From Halorarius litoreus (GTDB taxonomy: Archaea; Halobacteriota; Halobacteria; Halobacteriales; Haloarculaceae): 64,000 bases of DNA. The stretch covers positions 186,001 to 250,000 of the forward strand of contig NZ_CP101454.1 in assembly GCF_024362405.1 (NCBI RefSeq), written 5' to 3'. Positions 34,146 to 42,826 of the stretch are shown one piece after another. A program made the translations under genes and the position numbers. The notes under the pieces were generated by a model. The model saw only the letters and a list, made by a program, of their open reading frames with translations. It was not told the origin of the DNA and did no database searches. The stretch's first letter is position 1, and every line of letters starts with the position of its first letter.

Positions 34146-34655
34146 TCAAAACAGGTCGGTGCCGCACTCGTTGCAGTAGACGTTCATCACGCCGTTCGCA
34201 TCCGGCTCCTCGACGCCGTGACTGGTAACCTCGCCGCACTCCGAACAGGGCGCGAACGATTCGAGGTCCTCCCAGTTGTGCTGGGCGCCGGGCGCACCGA
34301 TGGCGAGGCCGCGAACCTGCTCGTCGGTCTTGTTCCGGCCACACTGGAACTGGCTCGGGGGAAAGCGGACGAGTTCGCCCGCCTCGACCTCGACTTCGGC
34401 CGACGCCTGTGGGTCGGCGTCGTCGCCCGGTGGGGGGCCGACCTCGAACGTCGCCGTCCCGTCGACGACGTAGAACACCTCCTCCTGGTCGTGGTGGGTG
34501 TGGTACCCCCCGGAGAACTGCTCGCCGGGTTCGAGTTCGTAGAACGCGAGCGAGACGTCCTCGGTGCCGAGCGCATCCGAGAGCGACCGGCGGACGCTGT
34601 TGACGCCGAGCGGGTTCGGCTCGTTCGGTGCCTCGTCGATGGCGACCTTCTCCAT
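34146..34655 (-). CDS. Cupin-domain protein with C-terminal zinc ribbon
   Basis: A 169-aa protein in two parts. Residues about 30-120 are a cupin: ELEPGEQFSGGYHTHHDQEEVFYVVDGTATFEV holds the HxHxxxEE-type metal motif, split here across the segments GGYHTHHDQEE and VDGTATFEV, and AGELVRFPPSQFQCGRN the second cupin motif. Residues 130-169 hold a CxxC pair (APCSECGEV) and a second (VYCNECGTD), a zinc ribbon. The substrate is unknown. Cupin plus ribbon suggests a regulatory or binding protein as much as an enzyme. Confidence 0.75.
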   Translation of the reverse strand: MEKVAIDEAPNEPNPLGVNSVRRSLSDALGTEDVSLAFYELEPGEQFSGGYHTHHDQEEVFYVVDGTATFEVGPPPGDDADPQASAEVEVEAGELVRFPPSQFQCGRNKTDEQVRGLAIGAPGAQHNWEDLESFAPCSECGEVTSHGVEEPDANGVMNVYCNECGTDLF

Positions 34656-34701
34656 ACGCGAACCCGCGACGCCACGGGCAAAGCGTTGTGGGCGGCGGCA
34701 G

Positions 34702-35187
34702 TTACTCCGGCGGGACTGCGAACGGACTCTCAGTCTCGGTCCACGCCCATCCCGGGAGCCGGGTTTGAAAGCCCGCGGCGAGCGCCGCGTCGAGGTCGTC
34801 TTGCCCGGCCGCCTCAGCCGCGTCGCCGTGGGTGTAGACGTCCGCGACGTGGAACGTCGCCTCGGCCAGAAGTGAGAGCGGCTGGCCGCCCGCGATAGTC
34901 GCCGCGAGTTCTCTACCGAGGAGTTCGTCGACGACGAACCCCGGGTAGTCGCCCTCGACGTCGAGGTCGCGGAGCAGCCCCGCGAGTCCCGCGACGTTCA
35001 CCGCGACATCGCCATCCGCGAACACCGCGTCGACCTCCCGTTCGTACTGTTCGTCGGTGACGTGGCCGACGTCGGTGTCGAACGCGACGGCGAGCCGGTC
35101 ACGGGTCGAATTGATGAGCGGGACGACCCGCTCGTTGTCACGAACGCGGTCACGCTCGGCGCGGACGGTGGCCGGAGAGATTCGCAT
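34702..35187 (-). CDS. Unrecognised conserved-looking protein
   Basis: A 161-aa acidic protein starting MRISPATVRAERDRVRDN. Features seen: helical N-terminus, then DTDVGHVTDEQYEREVDAVF and GLLRDLDVEGDYPGFVVDEL, and a C-terminal GWAWTETESPFAVPP. No membrane segment, signal peptide or catalytic motif could be recognised. Good haloarchaeal codon bias over the whole frame supports it as a real gene. A 13-codon upstream extension is possible but less likely. It is divergent from the aCPSF1 gene. Confidence 0.7.
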   Translation of the reverse strand: MRISPATVRAERDRVRDNERVVPLINSTRDRLAVAFDTDVGHVTDEQYEREVDAVFADGDVAVNVAGLAGLLRDLDVEGDYPGFVVDELLGRELAATIAGGQPLSLLAEATFHVADVYTHGDAAEAAGQDDLDAALAAGFQTRLPGWAWTETESPFAVPPE

Positions 35188-35279
35188 GAACGACACTGTC
35201 GTGGGGATGCCCAAGAAGGGTTCCACCCCGGCAGAACGCCTCGCGCCGGTGTGACCGACAGTGGCAATTTGCGAAGGCT

Positions 35280-35472
35280 TTTATATCAACAGCGGTGTAC
35301 CACCGAACAAGCGGGTTTTCCGGTCACCAGTGTCCCGCAGTCGCCCTCTGATGGGTGGCGAGCCTCTCGGAACTACACTCCACATGAGAACGTTTGTTAC
35401 AAGATGTGCGTCGTCCCGGGCCATCCGGCCCACGGAAGCGGCGCACCACGACCGGAACCCTCTCCAGTAGAT
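35280..35472 (+). promoter_or_regulatory. aCPSF1 promoter and ~165-nt structured leader with uORF
   Basis: TATA box TTTATAT at 35280-35286 puts the transcript start near 35310, leaving about 165 bases before the ATG, long for a haloarchaeon. A 39-codon upstream frame begins at ATG 35351 (second in-frame ATG 35384) and stops with TAG at 35468-35470, two bases before the aCPSF1 ATG. Inside it a GGGCC/GGCCC hairpin lies at 35418-35431. The sequence TATATCAACAGCG at the promoter recurs at 43356-43368. Confidence 0.5.
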
Positions 35473-37398
35473 ATGAGCTCAGTAGAGCGGCAACTCGAAG
35501 ATTTGAAAGAAGAGATCGCGAGCGAAGTACCCGACCACATCTCCATCTCGGACGTGACCTACGAGGGTCCCGAACTGGTCGTCTACACGCGCGACCCGAA
35601 GGAGTTCGCCAGCGACGGCGACCTCGTCCGGCGACTCGCCTCCAAACTCCGCAAGCGAATCACCGTCCGCCCCGACCCGGACGTCCTCTCCCGACCCGAA
35701 TCGGCCGAACAGACCATCCGCGAGGTCATCCCCGAGGAGGCGGGCGTCACGGACCTCGACTTCCACGCCGACACCGGCGAGGTCGTCATCGAGGCGCAGA
35801 AGCCCGGCATGGTCATCGGCCGCCACGGCTCGACCCTCCGCGAAATCACCCAGAAGGTCGGCTGGACCCCCGAGGTCGTTCGGACGCCACCGATCGAGTC
35901 CTCGACCGTCTCGAACGTCCGCAACTTCCTGAAACAGGAGCGCGAAGAACGTCGTGACATCCTCGAGCGAATCGGTCGGCAGATCCACCGCCGCGAGATG
36001 TCCGACGACGAGTGGGTCCGAATCACCACGCTCGGCTGCTGCCGCGAGGTCGGCCGGGCTGCGTTCATCCTCTCGACGCCAGAGACCCGCATTCTCATCG
36101 ACTGTGGTGACAAGCCCGGCGCGGAAGGCGAGGTCCCCTACCTGCAGGTGCCCGAGGCGCTCGGGGCCGGTGCACAGACCATCGACGCCGTCGTCCTCAC
36201 CCACGCCCACCTCGACCACTCCGCGTTCATTCCCCTCCTGTTCAAATACGGCTACGACGGGCCCATCTACTGCACCGAGCCCACCCGCGACCTGATGGGG
36301 CTTCTCACCCTGGACTACCTCGACGTCGCCGCGAAGGAGGGTCGGGCGCCCCCGTACGAGTCCGAGATGGTCCGCGAGGCCATCAAGCACACCATCCCCC
36401 TCGAGTACGGTGACGTGACGGACATCGCGCCGGACATCAAGCTCACCTTCCACAACGCGGGCCACATTCTCGGGAGCGCGGTCTCGCACTTCCACATCGG
36501 CGACGGCCTCTACAACGTCGCCTTCTCCGGTGACATCCACTACTCCGACACGCGGCTGTTCAACGGCGCGGTCAACGAGTTCCCGCGCGTCGAGACGCTC
36601 GTGCTGGAGTCGACCTACGGGGGACGAAACGACTACCAGACCGACCAGGAGGACTCCGAACGCAAGCTGAAGAAGGTTATCAACGAGACGTACGAGCGCG
36701 ACGGCAAGGTGGTGATTCCGGCGTTCGCCGTCGGGCGCTCACAGGAGATCATGCTCGTCCTCGAACAGGCGATGCGCGACGGCGACATCCCGGAGATGCC
36801 GGTCCACCTCGACGGGATGATCTGGGAGGCGACGGCCATCCACACGACGTACCCCGAGTACCTCCGTGACGACCTCCGCGACCGCATCTTCCACGACGAC
36901 GAGAACCCGTTCCTCGCCGAGCAGTTCAACCACATCGACGGCGGCGAGGAGGAGCGACAGGACGTCGCCGACGGCGACCCGGCCATCATCCTCTCGACCT
37001 CCGGGATGGTCACCGGCGGGCCCATCATGTCGTGGCTCCGCCACCTCGGTGGCGACGAGCGCAACCGGATGGTGTTCGTCGGCTACCAGGCGCAGGGGAC
37101 CCTCGGTCGCAGAATCCAGAACGGCTGGGACGAGATCCCCATCAACGACCGGCAGAACGGCGGGCGCGGCAACACCCTGAAGCTGAAGATGGACGTCGAG
37201 ACCGTCGACGGCTTCTCCGGCCACGCCGACCGTCAGGGGCTCGAGAACTTCGTCCGCACCATGAACCCCCGCCCGGAGAAGGTGCTGTGTGTCCACGGCG
37301 ACGAGTCCTCCACGCAGGACCTCTCCTCGGCACTCTACCACGAGTTCAACATGCGGACGTTCGCGCCGAAGAACCTCGAGACGTTCCGGTTCAAGTAG
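35473..37398 (+). CDS. Archaeal CPSF-like beta-CASP ribonuclease with KH domains (aCPSF1/FttA)
   Basis: A 641-aa RNA-processing nuclease of the CPSF73 family, known in archaea as aCPSF1 or FttA, which cleaves 3' ends and drives transcription termination. Residues 1-150 hold two KH domains (PGMVIGRHGSTLREI is the second KH's GxxG). The metallo-beta-lactamase core follows with LTHAHLDHSAF (HxHxDH), HNAGHILGSAV, and FSGDIHYS. The beta-CASP cap contains VIPAFAVGRSQE, and the C-terminal end has VDGFSGHADRQGL with the final His. The start MSSVERQLEDLKEE is taken; the frame further upstream overlaps a divergent gene. Confidence 0.95.
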   Translation: MSSVERQLEDLKEEIASEVPDHISISDVTYEGPELVVYTRDPKEFASDGDLVRRLASKLRKRITVRPDPDVLSRPESAEQTIREVIPEEAGVTDLDFHADTGEVVIEAQKPGMVIGRHGSTLREITQKVGWTPEVVRTPPIESSTVSNVRNFLKQEREERRDILERIGRQIHRREMSDDEWVRITTLGCCREVGRAAFILSTPETRILIDCGDKPGAEGEVPYLQVPEALGAGAQTIDAVVLTHAHLDHSAFIPLLFKYGYDGPIYCTEPTRDLMGLLTLDYLDVAAKEGRAPPYESEMVREAIKHTIPLEYGDVTDIAPDIKLTFHNAGHILGSAVSHFHIGDGLYNVAFSGDIHYSDTRLFNGAVNEFPRVETLVLESTYGGRNDYQTDQEDSERKLKKVINETYERDGKVVIPAFAVGRSQEIMLVLEQAMRDGDIPEMPVHLDGMIWEATAIHTTYPEYLRDDLRDRIFHDDENPFLAEQFNHIDGGEEERQDVADGDPAIILSTSGMVTGGPIMSWLRHLGGDERNRMVFVGYQAQGTLGRRIQNGWDEIPINDRQNGGRGNTLKLKMDVETVDGFSGHADRQGLENFVRTMNPRPEKVLCVHGDESSTQDLSSALYHEFNMRTFAPKNLETFRFK

Positions 37399-37407
37399 CC
37401 CGGGGCG

Positions 37408-37722
37408 TCACACCAACTCGTTTTCTGCGAGCGCTCGGACCGCGTCGCCGAGCTCCGTGAAGAACAGCCGCCACCAGAGATACCAACCGAGGAGGAACGT
37501 GCCGACGAGCGCGTGGACGCCCTCCAATCGGGTGTCCGGGAACGCGAACCGACTGTAGCCGTCAGCACCACCGGGAAACAGCCCCGGGAGTGCCGTGCCG
37601 AGGGCGTCGGTGGCGACGGACGTGACAGCGGCGATGGCGATCGCAACCACCACGAACTCCGCGGCGAACCGTCGCCCCGCGGGGTCACCCAACACCACCG
37701 AGAGCTCGTCGAGGGCGGACAT
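37408..37722 (-). CDS. Small membrane protein, unrecognised
   Basis: A 104-aa protein with an N-terminal hydrophobic segment (FVVVAIAIAAVTSVATDALG) and a second one near the end (VHALVGTFLLGWYLWWRLFF). No family was recognised. Start MSALDELSVVLGD has an ATG; eight more codons are open upstream. Convergent with the aCPSF1 gene, nine bases apart, and divergent from dsbA. Confidence 0.65.
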   Translation of the reverse strand: MSALDELSVVLGDPAGRRFAAEFVVVAIAIAAVTSVATDALGTALPGLFPGGADGYSRFAFPDTRLEGVHALVGTFLLGWYLWWRLFFTELGDAVRALAENELV

Positions 37723-37860
37723 ACACCGGCCTCTCGGGCGGCCCACTTCAATCGTGGCTCCCTCGGCCGGCTGCTCACGGACACGAGGAGCCGCCGTGCC
37801 ACGACCGATGTTGGATGGATGTACCAGAACGCATAGGAACGCGCGGCCTCACCTCCGACC

Positions 37861-38577
37861 ATGCACACCTCCCGACGCGCGTTCCTCGGTGCCGTCGCTG
37901 GCACGTCGACCGCGCTCGCTGGCTGTACTGGTCTCTTCGGTGGTGGCGGCGCTCGGGTCTCACCGAGCGGCGACCCGCTGGAGTCGCCCGCGGCCAACGC
38001 CCCCCTCCCCGACGACGCGAGCGACCGGACCTACGCGGCGATGGGCACCGGCGGTCCCGAAGTCGTCTACTTCGGGAGCTGGAAGTGCCCGTTCTGTGCC
38101 GAGTTCGCCGTCGGCTCCGACCGCGTGCTCTCGCTGTCGACCATCGTGACCGACTACGTCGAGCCGGGCAACCTCCAGTTGACGTACCGGTGTCTCGCGT
38201 ACACCACGAACGGCGACCCGTTCCTCGGGCAGGACGCACCGCGGGCCGCCCGTGCGGGCCTCTCCGTCTGGAACCGGGCCCCCGAGGCGTACTGGGGGTA
38301 CCACGAGTACGTCATGGCGAACCAGCCACCCGAGTCCGAGACGTGGGCGACGACCGACCGCCTCGTCGGGTTCGCCGAGTCGGCGAACGTCTCGGACACC
38401 GCGGGCGTCCGTGACGACCTCGAGAACGGCCAGTTCGAGGAGCCGGTTCGGGCGAACACCTCGGCGTTCGCCGATGCGGGCGGCAGCGGGACCCCGACGC
38501 TCCTCGTCGACGGCGAGACCTACAGCCCGTTCGAGCCGGACAAGACCCGGCAGGCGCTCGATGCGCTGGCCGAGTGA
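37861..38577 (+). CDS. DsbA-like thiol-disulfide oxidoreductase, Tat lipoprotein
   Basis: A 238-aa extracytoplasmic thioredoxin-fold protein. The N-terminus has a Tat twin-arginine motif (TSRRAFLG) and lipobox LAGC with the lipid Cys at 22. The active site is CPFC (Cys76, Cys79) in VYFGSWKCPFCAEF. The cis-Pro region is GGSGTPTLLVDGE near residue 205. It should oxidise or isomerise disulfides in exported proteins. It overlaps dsbB by 17 bases, so the two are one transcription unit. Confidence 0.9.
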   Translation: MHTSRRAFLGAVAGTSTALAGCTGLFGGGGARVSPSGDPLESPAANAPLPDDASDRTYAAMGTGGPEVVYFGSWKCPFCAEFAVGSDRVLSLSTIVTDYVEPGNLQLTYRCLAYTTNGDPFLGQDAPRAARAGLSVWNRAPEAYWGYHEYVMANQPPESETWATTDRLVGFAESANVSDTAGVRDDLENGQFEEPVRANTSAFADAGGSGTPTLLVDGETYSPFEPDKTRQALDALAE

Positions 38578-38968
38578 CCGGCGACTGCTGGGTGCCGCCA
38601 CAGCCGTCGCCACCGTCGCCACGGCCGGCAGCCTCTACTTCAGCCTCGGGATGGGGCTGTACCCCTGTGAGCTCTGCTGGTACCAGCGCATCCTGATGTA
38701 CCCGCTCGTGGTCGTCCTCGGGGTCGCCACACTCGACGACCGGCTCCCCCACCGGACGGTCCTCCCGCTCTCGGTTCCGGGGCTCGCGCTCGCGGCGTAC
38801 CACTCGTACCTGCAGGCGACGGCGACGAGTTGCGGCTTCGGTGGCCCCTGTGCGACGGTCCAGTTCCGGCTCCCGGTGCTCGGGTTGACCATCCCCAACC
38901 TCTCGTTGCTCGGCTTCCTGTTCGTGACCGTGCTGGTCGTCGCGGCGTGGCGGTCGCCCAACGTCTAG
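38561..38968 (+). CDS. DsbB/BdbC-like disulfide oxidoreductase (membrane)
   Basis: A 135-aa membrane protein with four predicted helices. Two cysteine pairs are seen: CELC (Cys36, Cys39) after the first helix, and CGFGGPC (Cys91, Cys97) in the second external loop. DsbB-type enzymes reoxidise DsbA and pass electrons to quinones. The ATG lies within dsbA, 17 bases before its stop, and is the only good start in frame. Its place after dsbA makes the DsbA-DsbB pairing clear. Confidence 0.88.
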   Translation: MRWPSDRRLLGAATAVATVATAGSLYFSLGMGLYPCELCWYQRILMYPLVVVLGVATLDDRLPHRTVLPLSVPGLALAAYHSYLQATATSCGFGGPCATVQFRLPVLGLTIPNLSLLGFLFVTVLVVAAWRSPNV

Positions 38969-39091
38969 GCGAACGAGACTGTTTCACGGCCGAGACGGCC
39001 GCCGTCCGGGGACTAGGTCGGGAAACGCCCCGGAACCGTCCCACCGCTTATCGGTCCCGTAACTTTCCCCGAAGCGGTCGTACGCGGTGCC

Positions 39092-39475
39092 ATGGGTCAG
39101 AACCCTGGCGGTCAGCAGACGAACGGCGGACAGCCAGCCCAGCAGAGCCAGCAGTCGACGGACCAACAGTCGAGCCAGCAGCCGAATCAGCAGGGACAGC
39201 AGGACCAGCAGGGACAGCAGACCCAACAGACCCAGCAGCACGACACCGGCGAGCGCATCGCGAGCTGGTTCACCGAGACCGTCGTGCGGACGGCGGTCGC
39301 GGTGTTCGGTGTCGCCCTCCTGCTGTTCGCGCTCGGACAGCTCGCTGGCGTCGAACTGCTCAGCATCGTGGGTGAGTTCCTCACCTCGAGCACTGGCGCG
39401 TGGTTGTTCATCGCGTTCTTCGGGATGTTGCTGCTCGTCGCAGCGAGCAAGAGCTGGAACATCAGCCGACAGTAA
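39092..39475 (+). CDS. Gln-rich membrane protein, unrecognised
   Basis: A 127-aa protein. Residues 1-50 are low-complexity with about half Gln (runs such as QQPNQQGQQDQQGQQTQQTQ), unlike the Asp/Glu-rich proteins around it. Two hydrophobic helices follow (TVVRTAVAVFGVALLLFALG and GAWLFIAFFGMLLLVAAS). The Gln tail probably faces the cytoplasm. Function unknown; codon bias supports coding. CAG/CAA repeats make the length liable to vary between strains. Confidence 0.7.
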   Translation: MGQNPGGQQTNGGQPAQQSQQSTDQQSSQQPNQQGQQDQQGQQTQQTQQHDTGERIASWFTETVVRTAVAVFGVALLLFALGQLAGVELLSIVGEFLTSSTGAWLFIAFFGMLLLVAASKSWNISRQ

Positions 39476-39548
39476 CCCACCGGAGAACCGCTCTGAACTG
39501 CCGGACGGCCCATGTCCATTCTTTCGGACCGACCACACGCAGACAGCG

Positions 39549-40352
39549 TCAGCCGTCGACGCCCTCGCTCGGATCGACCACCTCGCCGGCCTCCGGGTAG
39601 ACCCCGACCTGGTCGCAGAGGTCGCCCATCGGGCAGGCGTCCGGGTCGTCGAGGCATGCAGGGTTCCGCGCCGTGCAGTACTCGCGGCCGAACTGAATCA
39701 TCGCGGTGTGGCCGAACCCACACTTCTCTGCGGGCACGTCGCGCTCCAGGTGCTCACGAACCGCCTCGTGGTCGGCGTCCGGTGGCGCGATACCGAGCCG
39801 GCGGGCGATGCGGTGGACGTGGGTATCGACGGGGAAGACGCCGTCGCGCCCGCCCGAGAACAGCAGGACGCAGTCGGCGGTCTTCGGGCCGACGCCCTTC
39901 ATGTCGAGCAGTGCGCCGCGAACCGTCTCAGGGTCCTCGTCCTTGACGAAGCGGTCGAAGCCATCGGCCCCACCGTACTCGTCGACGACGCGCTGGGCGA
40001 GTCGAATGATGGTCTCGGATTTCTGGTTGTAGAGCCCCGCCGACGAGATGGTCTCGGCGAGTTCGGCCTGGTCGGCGTCGGCGAGCGTCGCTGCCAACGC
40101 TCCCCCACCGTACCGCGCCATCAGGCTGTCGTGCGCGGGCTGGCTCGCCTTGTCGCTGGTGTTCTGTGAGAGCACCGTCCGGACGAGACACTCGAACGCC
40201 TGCTGGCCGCCGTACGTCTTCTGCCAGTACAGTTCGCCGAGGCGGTCGACCACTGCCTCGGCACGGGTGTGCGCGTCGCCCGGCTCGAACGGGGCGAACG
40301 CACCGCCACCCGACGCACCTCCGGAGATGTTCTCGGCGGGCTCGTCGTCCAT
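39549..40352 (-). CDS. nth: Endonuclease III (DNA glycosylase/AP lyase)
   Basis: A 267-aa HhH-GPD base-excision-repair enzyme that removes oxidised pyrimidines and cleaves the abasic site. The helix-hairpin-helix is LLDMKGVGPKTADCVLLF with the catalytic Lys. The catalytic Asp is in VFPVDTHVHRIARRLG. The 4Fe-4S cysteines are at CTARNPACLDDPDACPMGDLC in the last 60 residues. A ~20-residue Gly-rich acidic N-terminal extension precedes the domain. Adjacent gene orientation gives no operon. Confidence 0.92.
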   Translation of the reverse strand: MDDEPAENISGGASGGGAFAPFEPGDAHTRAEAVVDRLGELYWQKTYGGQQAFECLVRTVLSQNTSDKASQPAHDSLMARYGGGALAATLADADQAELAETISSAGLYNQKSETIIRLAQRVVDEYGGADGFDRFVKDEDPETVRGALLDMKGVGPKTADCVLLFSGGRDGVFPVDTHVHRIARRLGIAPPDADHEAVREHLERDVPAEKCGFGHTAMIQFGREYCTARNPACLDDPDACPMGDLCDQVGVYPEAGEVVDPSEGVDG

Positions 40353-40409
40353 ACCGGCGGTTCGAGCGGGAGGGACAAGAGCGTGGCCGACGCGGAACCC
40401 GACGAACCA

Positions 40410-40979
40410 CTACCCGACGATCAGGTTTATCGCGGCGACGACGACGCCGGCGAGCGCCATCCGACCGGCCGAGACGTACCAGCGCTGTCCGGCGACGGTT
40501 CCCATGTACGCACCGAAGACACCGAGGAGCCCGACCGCGAGCGCGACCGAGACCGCGGCCATCGTCCAGAGGTCGAGGAACGCACCCGCGAGGACGAACG
40601 GGCTCAGCGGGAGGAAGATGCCGACGAGGGGGCCGGCACCGCTCGCGACCGCGTGGAACAGGCGGCCGCCCTGCTGGCGGCGCTGGATGCGAGTGTCGTC
40701 GAGGTCGACGAGCATCGCGGCTTCGAGCTCGTGGATCTCCGCGGCGGTCTCCGCGCGCTCGATCTCCCAGACGCTCCACACCGCCGAGGTGCCGAGTCCG
40801 ACTGCCGCGCCGACGCCGATCTTGACGATCTCGGGGCTCCCGGCGACTCCCGTGAGCACGGAGCCGAGGACGATGCCGATGCAGGTGAGTGTGCCGTCGA
40901 AGCCGTTCGAGACGAAGTAGCGTCGGCCGATGGCCCGGACCGACGGCCGACCGAGCGCAGCGCGCAACGAGTCGAGCAT
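40410..40979 (-). CDS. VIT1/CCC1 family-like membrane protein
   Basis: A 189-aa membrane protein with an N-terminal segment YFVSNGFDGTLTCIGIVLGSVLTGV typical of VIT1/CCC1 iron or manganese transporters. Downstream helices are GPLVGIFLPLSPFVLAGAFL, MAAVSVALAVGLLGVFGAYM and ALAGVVVAAINLIVG. The central cytoplasmic metal-binding region is short. The family moves Fe2+ or Mn2+; the ion here is unknown. Cotranscribed with DUF211, four bases upstream. Confidence 0.8.
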   Translation of the reverse strand: MLDSLRAALGRPSVRAIGRRYFVSNGFDGTLTCIGIVLGSVLTGVAGSPEIVKIGVGAAVGLGTSAVWSVWEIERAETAAEIHELEAAMLVDLDDTRIQRRQQGGRLFHAVASGAGPLVGIFLPLSPFVLAGAFLDLWTMAAVSVALAVGLLGVFGAYMGTVAGQRWYVSAGRMALAGVVVAAINLIVG

Positions 40980-40983
40980 CCGC

Positions 40984-41271
40984 TCAGTCCTGCAGGGTTC
41001 GCGACTCGTCGACCAGCCGCGACCCGCAGGCCACCTCGTCGACGGAGTGGACCGAGCCGCCGAGTCCGTCGACCGTGTCCTCGATGGCGTCGAGGTCGAG
41101 ATCCGGGCCCTCGATGGTGAGTTTCACGTTCTGCACCTCGCGGTCGAGCTCGATGACGGTGGCGTTGACGCCGTCGACGCCGTCGGTGGCTGCGACGGCG
41201 TCAGCGAACTCGACGAGGTCGGGGTCGTGTGGCTTCAGGACATCGACGACGACGCGGCGGAGCACGGGCAT
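40984..41271 (-). CDS. DUF211 protein
   Basis: A 95-aa protein with a ferredoxin-like fold pattern: MPVLRRVVVDVLKPHDPDLVE, then NATVIELDREVQNVKLTIEG, then AIEDTVDGLGGSVHSVDEV. It matches the archaeal family DUF211 of unknown function. It precedes the VIT-like gene with four bases between, so it may regulate or serve that transporter. The ATG start was chosen; an in-frame upstream frame is open but unlikely. Confidence 0.85.
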   Translation of the reverse strand: MPVLRRVVVDVLKPHDPDLVEFADAVAATDGVDGVNATVIELDREVQNVKLTIEGPDLDLDAIEDTVDGLGGSVHSVDEVACGSRLVDESRTLQD

Positions 41272-41320
41272 GGCTCCCGAGTCGACCCGCGAACGCAAAA
41301 AGCCGACCCCGCGTGCGGGC

Positions 41321-42748
41321 TCACTCCGCGTCGTCGTCGGACGGGCGACCGAACACCGCACCGAACAGCCCGACCGAGTCGGCGAGCGCACGCCCCATCG
41401 CGTTGGCCGGACTACCGGGGGCGGTGCGGTCGGCGAGCCGCGTCAACGCCGTGAGGTCGACCCCTTGGGCGGGAGCGACCGCCTCCAGCAGCCCGAGTGC
41501 GGGAACCGCGAGTGGGACCTCCAGTTCGCTCGGGGAGGCCGGGTCGGTGCCCTGTGTCAGGTGATCGGTCTGTAGTGCGGTCACGAGCCGGGCCACGGCG
41601 TCCGATCCGGTCGGCCATCCGAGTTCGTGGTTGACGAGCGTCGACGCCGCCTCGATTTCGCCGACCGAGCCGAGGTGGCCCGCCCCGATGACGGCCTTCG
41701 CCGCGCGGGCGGGGTCGCCGCTCAGGACGACCGGGCCGACTTGTGCGACCGCGCCGTCGCCCACGGAGGCGACCCAGCCGACGCTGTCGAACGTGAAGGC
41801 GTCGAACGGGTTGTCACCGGCGGCGTCGGTCGGTCCCTCGGTCACCAGTCGCTCGGCGTTGCGGGCGGCGACGCGTGCCTCACGGACGGCGGCTTGTGCC
41901 GTCGCAGGCACTTGCTTGGCGGCGGCGTCGGTCACGCGAGCGGCGTCGCCGACGACGAACGTCGACTCGCCGACGCGGAGGTCCGCGCCGACCGACGGTC
42001 GCGTGCCACCGAGCGCGGCCGGGCCGCCGATGCCGCCGGTCCAGACGAACACGTCGTACGGGAGCGTGCGGTCGTCGGCGAGCGCAATCTCGTCCTCGGT
42101 GGCAGACTCGACGGTCGTCCCCGTCTCGACGGTGACCCCGCGGTCCGTGAGTTCCCGGTCGAGTGCGGCCGCGAACGCCGTGTCGAACCCCGGTGCGACG
42201 CGGTCGGCCTGTTCGAGGAGGGTCACGTCAAGGGCGATGTCCTCCTCGTCGCCGAGCGCCGCGAGTTCGCCCGCGAGCTGGACGCCCGAGAGCCCCGCAC
42301 CGCCGACGACCACGCGGCCGCCGTCGTCCGCAGCCAGCACGCCCTGCCGGATGGCGAAGGCGTCGTCGAGCGACTTGAGGGGGGTGGCGTGGGCTTCGAC
42401 GCCGGGCAGCCCGTAGAAGGCAGTCTCGCTCCCGAGACAGACGGCCGCGGCATCGTAGTCGAGTTCCTCGGTCCCGGTGTCGGTGTCGAGCGTCGCCACG
42501 CCCGCGTCGGTGTCGACGTCGGTGACGCGCGCCTGTCTGACTGTGGCGCGGTCGAAGAGGTCTTCGAGCGGGACCGTGATGACCTCCGCGAGGTCCGGGT
42601 GACGGACGACGCGGTGGAGTTCGTGCAGGACGAGATGGTCGGGAGAGGCGTCGACGACGACGAGGTCGACGTCGTCGGAGAGGCGCCGCTCGAGGCGGCG
42701 GGCGACCGTCAGGCCGGCGTAGCCGGCACCGAGTACAGCGACGCGCAT
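41321..42748 (-). CDS. NDH-2-like FAD-dependent pyridine nucleotide-disulfide oxidoreductase
   Basis: A 475-aa two-dinucleotide-domain flavoprotein. The FAD motif is VAVLGAGYAGLTVARRLE at the start, the NAD motif RVVVGGAGLSGVQLAGELAAL near residue 150, and the second FAD contact STFVVGDAARVTDAAAKQVP near 265. The layout matches type 2 NADH dehydrogenases, with an extra acidic C-terminal ~120 residues. It could pass electrons from NADH to quinone without proton pumping; a sulfide:quinone type is less likely as redox cysteines are absent. ATG start giving MRVAVLGAGYAG. Confidence 0.8.
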   Translation of the reverse strand: MRVAVLGAGYAGLTVARRLERRLSDDVDLVVVDASPDHLVLHELHRVVRHPDLAEVITVPLEDLFDRATVRQARVTDVDTDAGVATLDTDTGTEELDYDAAAVCLGSETAFYGLPGVEAHATPLKSLDDAFAIRQGVLAADDGGRVVVGGAGLSGVQLAGELAALGDEEDIALDVTLLEQADRVAPGFDTAFAAALDRELTDRGVTVETGTTVESATEDEIALADDRTLPYDVFVWTGGIGGPAALGGTRPSVGADLRVGESTFVVGDAARVTDAAAKQVPATAQAAVREARVAARNAERLVTEGPTDAAGDNPFDAFTFDSVGWVASVGDGAVAQVGPVVLSGDPARAAKAVIGAGHLGSVGEIEAASTLVNHELGWPTGSDAVARLVTALQTDHLTQGTDPASPSELEVPLAVPALGLLEAVAPAQGVDLTALTRLADRTAPGSPANAMGRALADSVGLFGAVFGRPSDDDAE

Positions 42749-42826
42749 ACGTCGCCAAGGGGCGACCGACACAAAGGCGTGCCGTCCGTGTCAGTCGATG
42801 GGTCAGTCGCGCGGGCAGCCGATGGC

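Noticed and set aside
35295..35350. 18-codon GTG frame just below the aCPSF1 TATA box
   Set aside because: Starts before the predicted transcript start and lacks codon bias.
39100..39250. CAGCAG-type repeats resembled a CRISPR or tandem array
   Set aside because: They are codons of a Gln-rich protein with good codon bias; no regular repeat-spacer period.
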